A DNA stretch of 64,000 nucleotides from NCBI RefSeq assembly GCF_051622035.1, contig NC_135362.1, forward strand, positions 11,287,501 through 11,351,500. The letters run 5' to 3'. Below the pieces are notes generated by a model. It was given only the letters and a program-made list of their open reading frames with translations, was not told the origin of the DNA and searched no databases. The DNA comes from Arctopsyche grandis. Lineage: Eukaryota; Arthropoda; Insecta; Trichoptera; Hydropsychidae. Both the position numbers and the translations under genes were made by a program. Shown here in pieces: positions 32,556 through 42,110 of the stretch (position 1 is its first letter; the number at the start of each line of letters is the position of its first letter).

Positions 32556-33057
32556 AGTGTTTACAATATTTACATATACTTTCAGTAGAAAAATGTATGA
32601 CATCATATAAACCAAAGAACTTATCAATGTCATATATTTTTAGTTTACTATTTTTACTAAGCCTTTTTTAAGCTTTAGATTAAATTTAAATTTGTGATAT
32701 AAAACATATTTCCATTGAATATTATATATTTATATAGCATATTAATGCTTCATGTAAAACAATATCCAATTCACACCTCGTACTATTTTTATCTATTACT
32801 ATTTAAATCGCTTTTTGCGTGTTTTATCTTTGTGACAAATAACATTTTAAAAACGTAGTACGTAGATTTTTATATTCACATCTGCCTCTTAGCTTTTACA
32901 ATTAGACATTTTAAATTTAGAAGACGAATATAAATTTATTAAGCGATTTAAAGCAATATAATAAAAATATTTTGATAACAAGTACAAAATTTTTATTTAT
33001 TGAAGTTTGATATCACATAACGAAACAATTTTATCACAGTATAAAATGCATGTAACT
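32556..33057. other. Convergent 3' region between PGAP2 and L2HGDH
   Basis: AT-rich 3' UTR sequence for both genes. Nothing else was seen. Confidence 0.7.
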
Positions 33058-34803
33058 TTACAAATTAAATTCAGTTGCCATTCTATCGGCTATCATTTTA
33101 GCAATAGCCAGGGATGACGTAGCACCTGGAGATGGAGCATTACGACAATGTAGTACTCGGCTCCCTACAAGACCTTTAGTTTGCTGGCAATCAAATACGA
33201 AATCCTCGATAAGTGATCCTGCACATATTAAAAACATAAATTGTTACCAACATATGATGGTTAAAACAGACTTATTATATAATTAATAAAAAAATATCAA
33301 TATTAGTACCGTCAACTTCCATCGCTTGAGCTCTTACTCCGCTCGGACCCCTCATAACATCGGCATCGATCAGCTCTGGGATGTAGCGCGCAAGTTCATT
33401 TACTTGCAGTGGCATGAACCAAGACCTCAACATTTCTTTAAACCCAAATTTTGCATATCTCATTGCCATTTGTCGAAAACCTGGATAACTTATAATTTCA
33501 GCTAAATCTTTCAAATTGATATCACTCCATCTGAAAATTTTTCACAATTGCAATGGTGTATATAATTTTTATCTAATTAAATTTCGCATTGGTTATTACT
33601 TGTAGCCTTCACGTTGAAAACTTAAGACTGCATTAGGGCCCAATAAAACAGAGCCATCCATTCTCGGAGTGAAATGAACACCGAGGAATGGGAATCTAGG
33701 GTCGGGTACTGGATATATATTCCCACGAACAAGATATCTTCTAGCAGGGGCTAGTATAAGATACTCTCCTCTGAATGGAATAATTTTTGGATTCGGTGAA
33801 CATCCTGACAATTTCGCTACCAAATCAGATTGCAAGCCACAACATGCCAAAACATATTTAGCTCTGATCGATTCATCGCCACTTGTACATACGACTACAG
33901 GATAATCTGTATCGTCTCGAGACTCTTTAAATTTTTTCACTTCAAAATCGCAGAATATGGTACCTCCGCTTTCCTTGAAATCTTTGGCATAATTCTCAGT
34001 TACAAAAGCCCAATCAACTATTCCGGTGTGAGGCGACCACAAAGCTTGCAAGCCTTCACAATGAGGTTCTTTTTTATAAATTTCATCCTCATCTATCATT
34101 TCTAGGTCGCGCACGTTGTTTGCTAAACCACGCCTGTACAAATCCTCTAAAGGTTGAATTTCTCTTTCTTCCACGGCTACGATGAGCTTGCCACATTTTT
34201 TATAAGGGATTCCTTTTGCGTTTAAATAGTCGTATGTAAGGTTTAAGCCTTCGACGCACAGTTTGGCTTTGAGAGATCCGGGTTTGTAGTAAATACCAGC
34301 ATGAATAACGCCGCTATTGTGCCCACTTTGATGGTACGCCAATTTCTTTTCTTTTTCTACGACTGCTATCTTTAACTTGGGATACCTCAAAGCCAGCTCT
34401 CGAGCAGACGCCACGCCAACTATTCCCCCTCCAATAACGACCACATCATATTGGGACCTTTACATATACATCTTCCATTAAATAAAAAATCCAATTAGTA
34501 AGTAAAACGTTTAAACAATTGGGGCAGAGAGCTGAAGATAGGGCTAAAAGCGACATATGTTGGTGAAATGGTTTAGTGAGTTTCAAATTCTGATTCGAGG
34601 CTTGCAAAAATAATTAAAATATACTATGTGATTTAATTGCCTTCTGAATAAGTTTATTTTGGATTTTGAAGGTGTATTGAAATGACAAAAATGTCTTACC
34701 TATTTTTGGTTGAATATTGAGCGTAATTGGACAAGTATGCTCGTGAAACTGTTTCCGAAGTAAAAAGTTTCAGAACTTTAGTAGTTAAGATTTTTTGAGT
34801 CAT
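33058..34803 (-). CDS. L2HGDH: L-2-hydroxyglutarate dehydrogenase, mitochondrial
   Basis: This FAD enzyme oxidises L-2-hydroxyglutarate to 2-oxoglutarate in mitochondria, a metabolite-repair step. Four exons join in phase: 34803-34700, 34457-33600, 33530-33310, 33218-33058, giving 447 aa. Exon 1 is a basic/hydroxylated presequence ([20 protein letters not shown]). Exon 2 starts the Rossmann motif [20 protein letters not shown] and includes [16 protein letters not shown] and the PFRGEYLIL and FPFLGVHFT segments typical of the family. The last exon ends [20 protein letters not shown] and [12 protein letters not shown]. Intron 1 (242 nt) has an unusual purine-rich acceptor (ATGTAAAG), but the phase fits exactly. 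Confidence 0.95.
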
Positions 34804-34969
34804 TTTAAACTACCTTTTTTTTCTTGTCGTATTTATTTCGACTATCAGTCGGAATGAAACAAAAGTAAAACGTAATATTAAATAACGATAACAACTGACA
34901 GATCTTCATGTTGATTTTTAGAATTGGCCATAACGTGTAATGTTACATCCAATGATTATATAATGTAAG

Positions 34970-35293
34970 GGTTCGGTGATTACTAGTCAAATGTGAACCG
35001 GTCACAGGACAACCGGTCGCTCTAGATCGGTCACACGTGATCACCCGTCACACTAAAACTGGTCACACACTAAAACCGGTCACGAGAAAACTGGTCACAC
35101 CCAAAAATTGGTCACGAAAAAACTGGTCACACCCAAAAATTAAAAATTGGTCGAATTTTTGGGTGTGACCAGTTTTAAGGTGTGACCAGTTTTCTCGTGA
35201 CCAGTTTTAGTGTGACGGGTGATCACGTGTGACCGATCTAGAGTGACCGGTTGTCCTGTGACTGGTTCACATATGACTAGTAGTCCGTTTACC
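34970..35293. mobile_element. GGTCAC-rich foldback element, complete copy
   Basis: It is flanked by a perfect 8-bp TSD AATGTAAG (34962-34969, 35294-35301). It begins GGTTCGGTGATTACTAGTC and ends GACTAGTAGTCCGTTTACC. The interior is a palindrome with several copies of AACTGGTCACACCCAAAAAT and GGTCACGAAAAAACTGG. There is no coding capacity. The 8-bp duplication fits hAT or P-type mobilisation; the partner transposase is not in the window. Confidence 0.82.
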
Positions 35294-35556
35294 AATGTAA
35301 GTCCATATCAGACAAAAAATATTTTTTATTTATACATTTCTCTGTATTTAACATATTTACAGCATACGTATATCATAATAGATAAGTATTACAGACCTAG
35401 AGCTCGATTATACTTTGCAAGATATGAACACTCGAATTCAAGGTAATTTATCGTTTTACCATCCTTAATGGTTATAATAAAATGATAAAATAATAAAAAA
35501 ATTATCATCAAAATGTAAAAGCAGATTTCAGTTGTTTCACTTGCATCGTGTAAAAC

Positions 35557-35853
35557 GGTTCGGTGATTTTTCCGCACAATTTCACTAAAATCACGACCAC
35601 GAAACATCCGGCAGCTGAAAATTCCATCTATCGACAGTTGCAAACGCAAATTATCATAAATATATTAACAAGAACTCGAGCGCCAGATATTCCGTATTCA
35701 CGATTATTCCGCAAAAAGCGATCTCGCGCAAGTCGCTAAAATCTCGATCACGGAACATCTGACACTCTAGTTCTCTCTAATACAATATTTCGCGTGATTA
35801 GTACAGTATTTCGATTAATGGAGTTTTTGCGGAATAATCACCGAACCGTTTTG
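35557..35853. mobile_element. Foldback MITE with GGTTCGGTGATT ends
   Basis: The left end reads AAAACGGTTCGGTGATTTTT and the right end, reversed, AAAACGGTTCGGTGATTATT. The outer 11 bases match those of the GGTCAC element at 34970-35293 (GGTTCGGTGAT), suggesting the same mobilising enzyme. The interior holds two related segments with AAAATCACGACC and AAAATCTCGATC. The duplication is ambiguous because the flank is T/A rich. Confidence 0.65.
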
Positions 35854-35936
35854 ATCAAGTTATTCACGGTTGTCTTTTAGAATAAATAATATTGTGAAGA
35901 AGTATGGAGAATGAAGTTTATTGTGTAATATAGTTG

Positions 35937-36430
35937 GTTATTTGTGGCCAGCAGCATTGCTCGGTTGGACTTTTGCCTATCACCAAAAGGCACAGCGCGT
36001 GTTCGATCTCGTGAGTTGACTTCGATTGAAAAGAATTTATTCTGAGTATATCTGTAATGTTGCTGGTCAGAATTGGATATTTGTGACTCGAGGTCGATCG
36101 TTTTTATCAGAGTTCGCCAATTTTTCTGATTTCATTGTTGAAACGGTTCCTCGATTAAATTGGCTAAAAAAACCTTCTTACCTATTATGTCACCACTATT
36201 TGAGTATGATTACTGTACAATAAAATTTATTTATACGCTGAAATTCAGAGATAATTAATTTCGATTTTCAGTGTCTCATAATTCAGCGACATATGTAATA
36301 AAAATGCTGCATTGTTTGTAATTGGCCAGGAAGGCGCATTGGAGTTTACCTGTTAGGTCTTAAGTTTAGTTAGGCCTGGAGTTTACATATATACCTTCCT
36401 GGTATATATGTATGTACGTAATAAAATTTT
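35937..36430 (+). mobile_element. tRNA-derived SINE copy C
   Basis: It has a tRNA-like head (GCAGCATTGCTCGGTTGGAC; B-box-like GTGTTCGATCTCG) and a 3' tail hairpin with CCAGGAAGG (36326-36334) and CCTTCCTGG (36394-36402), followed by an ATGTATGT/AATAAAA end. It is a longer, more diverged relative of 57296-57782 and 58544-58939. Confidence 0.6.
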
Positions 36431-36432
36431 TT

Positions 36433-38454
36433 TATCAAAGTCAGTGTAGTCATACAGCATTTCCTATTAATAGCGAACAAAAGTAACTCGAACACAAAGA
36501 CATTCAAGGTCTCCACTTTACTAATTACTATATTGCATAATATTTATCTTGTATACATTACAAGTTTTATTATTGTAGACACGAACCAAAGCTAATTTCA
36601 TATTTGTGCATCATATGCAAACAAATTAATAATTTCACTGACAATATCCATCAAAATTGCAAAATGGACGAGTAGCATACATATAAACTGTTCGTTAAAA
36701 TTTGAAAATTTAGGTTACAGCTAACCAATAACACTAAACATGGCAACATTATTGCATGTATTGATTTTGACCGCACGCGTTGAGCCCCGTTCATAGACTA
36801 CTTTCAAATTAAAATTTTTTCTAAGTTTATCGAAATCTTGTGCAAATATTTTTTTGAATGGAGCGTAGAAAAAAAATCGTGCGCTCAAATTATTTACTTG
36901 AATCATTTTTTTTATAAAAATATGTTTTTCAGATAAACTAAAATCTCAACAAAATGGATGGATGGAAAATAAATAAAAAAATAGATTTTATAGAATTAGA
37001 CATAGCTGCTATGTTTAAATGTAAGTATGTTCCGAGATTGAATTGTAGGCGTAGTGGTAGTTTATATCATGTGTTGTTAGCAGTCGTGACTCGTGCAGAT
37101 GAATGAAATTGAACAATAGTCGAAGCCTATGAACGAGGGTCATTTTGTTAAAATGTCAAAGTTCGCGAGACTAGTATTCAGTGGTGGTGCGCCACCGCCC
37201 GTGGTCGGTCGCGTTGCGAGATTTCTCTTCTCGCTGGGGTAAAACCCGTCGCAGCCTCTGCTACGTCTACGACTACCTCTACGACTTTGTCTACGTCCAC
37301 TTCCACATCCACGTCTATGCATACTTCCACTGCATATCCGAATCAGCATCAGCATCAGCATCAGCATCTGCATCTGCATCTCTACGCACACATTTCTTCC
37401 GTAAATATCACTACGATCTCATCTCTCAGTCACGGTTTCCTTCATTTGGAACGTTGTCTGGCTTATGTTGATAACAAGGTTGCATCTAATGCATTCCGTT
37501 TCCTATATTTTTACCGTCTTGTTATTCTCATATATTTAAATTTATGTATAGTATATTTTGTTGCTCAAAATAGTTGTGTTTTTTTTTTTATTATTTTGTC
37601 ATATTAAAAATAAACACCTTTCAATTGAATTATACATGTACCATTGCGACTAATTTGAGTATTTATATAAGTTATAGCACTCAAGGTTTTCTTCAAATTA
37701 CCTTGTATATGCGTCAATTGTGTGCGTGTATTGTATTATTTATTCCGGTTTTCCTGTTAGATTTTTTGTCGTGTCTGAGCAAAGATTAAAGTTTACCGTT
37801 TAATTTTGTTGCTTCTGACAATATGTATTCGATTAAGTTTTGAATGACTATTTAACGCTTTGAATCCTGTGTTGTGTTGCCAAGTTTTTTTGAGAATATA
37901 CTCAACAACGATCTAAAAATGTTTACAAAAAGTCATTTTAATCTGTTGTATACAGTCATTTTGTCTTGTATAGTTTTAATTATTATCAACAATAATTTAT
38001 TTATTTATTTATTCTAAACAGACCATTGTGGCATAACAGGAATTCCTAAAGCGCCACAATGGTCAAAAAATATAACACAAAAAAAAAAAAAAAACAAAAT
38101 AACAATTAAACATAAACATAAATACATCCATACATAAACATAAAAAATAGCATTTAATAATGCTATTTAATAATTTTTAATGAAATGCTTTATTTAACTG
38201 CCGGTTGCCTAACTAAATTTCTAATCTGATGTAATTCGTATCGTATTTCGAAAGATATCTAACAGCCGGTGGAATCATATTTGTAATCAGTTATGCGGGA
38301 TTATAATAGAATGTAATAAAGTCATATTTTTATATAAGCGATAAGTCTTTTTTCATATACACTTGTCATACAATTGATAAAAACACACGAATATTTCACT
38401 TAGTAAAATATTATAGTATTTTTATATGGGAATAATTGTTTTTTTCTTTTTTAG
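36433..38454 (+). promoter_or_regulatory. Upstream region of rdgB with GC-rich candidate promoter
   Basis: 37140-37480 is GC- and CpG-richer and contains imperfect CATCAG/CATCTG and ACGTCTACGACT-type repeats; it could hold the 5' leader exon. An acceptor TTTTTTCTTTTTTAG ends at 38454, 104 nt before the rdgB ATG, indicating a 5' UTR intron. A short inverted pair (ACCATTGTGG and CCACAATGG) and an A-run lie at 38022-38095. No other gene was seen. Confidence 0.45.
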
Positions 38455-38558
38455 ACGCTGTAATGTGATTCCAAATTGAGTTTGAATGTATCCTGAAGAT
38501 AATAAATGAAAAACAAAACATCAATTTAAAAAGTACTAGAATGTGCTAAAACTACACA

Positions 38559-41500
38559 ATGTTGATAAAGGAGTATCGTATTCCTCTTCCACTGACGGTG
38601 GAAGAGTATAGGATTGCTCAGCTTTATATGATCGCCAAGAAAAGTAGAGAGGAAAGTTCTGGCGAAGGTAGTGGCGTAGAGATTATCGTGAATGAACCCT
38701 ATGAAGACGGACCCGGTGGAAATGGACAATATACGAGAAAAATATATCACGTCGGAAGTCATTTACCTGGCTGGTTTAAAGGTCTCTTGCCCAAATCGGC
38801 TCTTACTGTCGAAGAAGAGGCTTGGAATGCTTATCCTTATACCAAGACTCGATACACATGTCCTTTTGTTGAAAAATTTTCTTTAGAAATTGAAACATAC
38901 TACTTTGGTGATAACGGTCACCAGGAGAATGTTTTTAAACTGACCGGCAGCGATTTAAGGAATCGCATTGTTGACGTTATTGATGTGGTGAGAGATCAAC
39001 TTTATGGTGCTGATTACGTTAAAGAGGAGGATCCCAAGTTGTATGTATCTGAAAAATGTAGACGGGGCCCTTTAACAGACACGTGGTTGGATGATCATTG
39101 GCGGGAAGTGCAAGGCAAGTCTCAGCCTTTATCCAATGGAAAGTCTCTGATGTGTGCTTACAAATTGTGCCGAGTGGAGTTCAGATATTGGGGAATGCAA
39201 TCAAAATTAGAAAAGTTCATTCACGACGTCGCTCTCAGGAAAACGATGCTCAGAGCACATCGTCAAGCATGGGCTTGGCAAGACGAATGGCACGGTCTCA
39301 CTATGGATGATATCAGAGAGATTGAAAAGCAAACGCAATTGGCTTTACAAAGAAAAATGGGCGGAGATTCAGATTCTGATGTGGAATTTCCTAGTTCGTC
39401 ACAAAACGAAAGTTCCAAATCTCTCGCTGCAACGATGACGTCTATCGAAAAACACGAAGAAATATCTAGTCCTGTGATGACCAAAAAGGCATCAGATTTT
39501 CAAAAATCTACCGAAACTATCAAAAATAAAAAGTTGGACGATTCCCCATCAGCCGAGCGTCGTCTTTGGCAGTCGTCAAAGCTAAGGTCGTCATCTTGTG
39601 GGTCTATAAAGAGTTTAGAAGTTCAAATGGTAAATTGGAGAATGGAGAGTATCGTTAGGGAGTCTGAAGCGGAAACAGAATCTGAAGATGAATTCTTTGA
39701 TTGTCAAGAAGCAAACGAAGTTTCGATGACTAAGTGGTCTTCAATGGGCTCTTTAGATGAAGCCGAACTAGACGTTTCTCCCACACAAGTTCACCAATCA
39801 AACGAAGACAGCATATTCAATCACACATTTTTACAAAGAGTTGCATCGGAAAGAGGTCCCAAACGTCTTTACACCCTACAAAGTGGAAATAGTGTCGACG
39901 CTGCGTGCCCTGAAAGTTCATCACATCATACATGCTCCACCACCGTTTTACTCCTAGTCCTACACGCTGGAAGTGCACTGGATGCTACCGTCGACATGAT
40001 GGCGAAAAAATCGGATATAACCACATTCCGTGGCGCATTTGAATCTGTTATGAGACAACATTACCCAACCATGGTGGGACGTATAGTAGTTAAATTAGTA
40101 TCTTGCCCTCCAATCTGTACTGAAGCCTTGGGTGTTCTATCTACACTCAGTCCGTATAGCTTCGACGTATCGCCGTCTAGTGTCGATGTTCCGTATATTA
40201 CGCACGATTTGATACCTATCGGTGCTATTCCTATATTGGCAACGACGTCTCCGGACTATTATGAATGTGTATCTCGCACCATCCATGGAGCGAATACTGT
40301 TTATCAAGAATTTTTAAAATCGGATGAAGGTAGAGGATTCACCGGTCAAGTTTATTTCATCGGTGATAGTATGGGTTCTATTGTGGGATACGATGCTCTT
40401 TGCCGTTCACAACAGTACCAATCAAGACACGCTAGCGAAAATAGTATTCTTGACACGGATATAAATGTTTATAATGAAATTGGAATTGAACAAAGTTCTA
40501 AACAACATTTAACAGCACCGTCTCCAAGGAGACGATCGTCGTCTACTAGCGAACACCAGTTAAAGCTTGATTTTGATATTACTGACTTTTTTATGTTTGG
40601 CAGTCCTCTTTCTCTTATATTAGCGTCTAGAAAAATATCCGGAGATAAAGCTCAAATCATTGCAAAGCCTCCTTTACAACAAATATATAATCTATTCCAT
40701 CCTACGGATCCCGTCGCTGCCCGATTAGAACCTTTACTATCGGCCCGATTCTCAATATTGCCCCCGATCAATGTGCCTCGATATGCAAAGTTTCCTCTTG
40801 GAAATGGCCAACCCTGTCATTTATTAGAGCTCATTCATAGCCATCCACAAATATTCGGCGATACATTAACACCAGCAACGCCTGTTATGCGTCGTTTATC
40901 CGAGGTGTCAATGCAAAGCACTGTCAGCGGGTTGGTCGACAATATACCTTTGATGACAGTAAACGCTCTGCAGCAGAAATGGTGGGGTAGTAAGAGATTG
41001 GATTATGCCTTGTATTGTCCTGAAGGCTTAAACAACTTTCCAACTCACGCTCTTCCGCATCTCTTCCACGCTAGCTACTGGGAAAGTTCCGATGTGATAG
41101 CGTTTATTTTACGTCAAGTCGGTCATTTTGATGTAGCTTCGTTCGGTGGTGTAGACGAGAAAGATATGTCTTCCTTCAAACCGGGTCAACCTAGGGAGAA
41201 GTGGATCAAAAAACGCACTTCAGTCAAGTTAAAAAATGTCGCCGCTAACCACCGTGCCAACGATGTCATATCTAAAGAAGGAGCTTCCATTACTCTATCG
41301 GCGCGATTCATGTATGGACCTCTAGATATGATAACGTTAGCCGGGGAAAAGATCGATATTCACATAATGAAAGAACCTCCGGCTGGAGAATGGTTGATGC
41401 TCGCTACGGAAGTGACAGACAAAACAGGCCGAGTCAGTTATACGATGCCCGATGATAAAGTTATCAGCTGTGGAATATACCCGATTAAATTGGTCGTGCG

Positions 41501-42110
41501 GGGTGATCATACCTGCTGTGATATGCATCTGGCGATAATTCCCCCGTTGACTGAGTGCGTCGTTTTCAGTATCGACGGCTCGTTCACGGCGAGCATGTCC
41601 GTTACTGGTCGCGATCCCAAAGTCAGGGCTGGTGCTGTGGATGTAGTGCGTCATTGGCAAGAGCTCGGCTACTTGATTATCTATATCACCGGACGTCCTG
41701 ATATGCAGCAGCAGAAAGTAGTGTCTTGGTTAGGACAACACAATTTCCCACACGGCTTAGTCTCCTTTGCTGATGGTCTGTCGACGGATCCACTGGGACA
41801 CAAAGCCGCCTATTTGAATAATCTGATTCAGAATCACAGCGTTATCGTTCATACCGCTTACGGTTCAAGTAAAGATATAGGAGTATATACGAATATAGGA
41901 TTGCATCCTAGGCAAATATATATTGTCGGGAAGGTGGGGAAAAAGCAGCTGAGTTCTGCTATAGTGTTGACTGAAGGTTATGCTGCTCATCTCGCCATGC
42001 TTCAGCAACCGGGGGGATGTCGTCCAGCACAGGGAAATGCTCGAATGGTTATACCGAGACGTTTCTTCGGACTCCCCGGACAAAAAGCCTCCATCCGTCG
42101 ACGTCGGTGA
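38559..42110 (+). CDS. rdgB: Retinal degeneration B, phosphatidylinositol transfer protein (PITPNM class)
   Basis: rdgB exchanges phosphatidylinositol and phosphatidic acid at ER-plasma membrane contacts and supports phototransduction in flies. One unbroken exon encodes 1183 aa (about 1259 as I recall for the fly protein). Residues 1-260 are the PITP domain (MLIKEYRIPLPLTVEEYRIA, the YVSEKCRRGPL segment, the CRVEFRYWGMQSK motif). An FFAT motif, EFFDCQEA at 378-385 preceded by acidic residues, should bind VAP on the ER. A DDHD domain covers about 665-870 (DFFMFGSPLSL, HPTDPVAARLEP, HASYWESSDV). A C-terminal LNS2 domain covers about 995-1130 (VFSIDGSFTASMSVTG, YITGRPDMQQQKV). The PITPNM genes I know carry many introns, and the neighbouring genes here are spliced, so the intron-free coding region is notable. 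A probable 5' UTR intron argues against a dead retrocopy. Confidence 0.96.
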   Translation: MLIKEYRIPLPLTVEEYRIAQLYMIAKKSREESSGEGSGVEIIVNEPYEDGPGGNGQYTRKIYHVGSHLPGWFKGLLPKSALTVEEEAWNAYPYTKTRYTCPFVEKFSLEIETYYFGDNGHQENVFKLTGSDLRNRIVDVIDVVRDQLYGADYVKEEDPKLYVSEKCRRGPLTDTWLDDHWREVQGKSQPLSNGKSLMCAYKLCRVEFRYWGMQSKLEKFIHDVALRKTMLRAHRQAWAWQDEWHGLTMDDIREIEKQTQLALQRKMGGDSDSDVEFPSSSQNESSKSLAATMTSIEKHEEISSPVMTKKASDFQKSTETIKNKKLDDSPSAERRLWQSSKLRSSSCGSIKSLEVQMVNWRMESIVRESEAETESEDEFFDCQEANEVSMTKWSSMGSLDEAELDVSPTQVHQSNEDSIFNHTFLQRVASERGPKRLYTLQSGNSVDAACPESSSHHTCSTTVLLLVLHAGSALDATVDMMAKKSDITTFRGAFESVMRQHYPTMVGRIVVKLVSCPPICTEALGVLSTLSPYSFDVSPSSVDVPYITHDLIPIGAIPILATTSPDYYECVSRTIHGANTVYQEFLKSDEGRGFTGQVYFIGDSMGSIVGYDALCRSQQYQSRHASENSILDTDINVYNEIGIEQSSKQHLTAPSPRRRSSSTSEHQLKLDFDITDFFMFGSPLSLILASRKISGDKAQIIAKPPLQQIYNLFHPTDPVAARLEPLLSARFSILPPINVPRYAKFPLGNGQPCHLLELIHSHPQIFGDTLTPATPVMRRLSEVSMQSTVSGLVDNIPLMTVNALQQKWWGSKRLDYALYCPEGLNNFPTHALPHLFHASYWESSDVIAFILRQVGHFDVASFGGVDEKDMSSFKPGQPREKWIKKRTSVKLKNVAANHRANDVISKEGASITLSARFMYGPLDMITLAGEKIDIHIMKEPPAGEWLMLATEVTDKTGRVSYTMPDDKVISCGIYPIKLVVRGDHTCCDMHLAIIPPLTECVVFSIDGSFTASMSVTGRDPKVRAGAVDVVRHWQELGYLIIYITGRPDMQQQKVVSWLGQHNFPHGLVSFADGLSTDPLGHKAAYLNNLIQNHSVIVHTAYGSSKDIGVYTNIGLHPRQIYIVGKVGKKQLSSAIVLTEGYAAHLAMLQQPGGCRPAQGNARMVIPRRFFGLPGQKASIRRRR

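Noticed and set aside
34970-35293. CRISPR-like array of GGTCAC repeats
   Set aside because: The repeats are mirrored around a centre, unevenly spaced, lie between a perfect 8-bp duplication, and the genome is eukaryotic.
37181-37607. Frames of 96 and 106 codons upstream of rdgB
   Set aside because: They consist largely of translated simple repeats (Ser/Ala or His/Gln runs) in a likely promoter or leader region.
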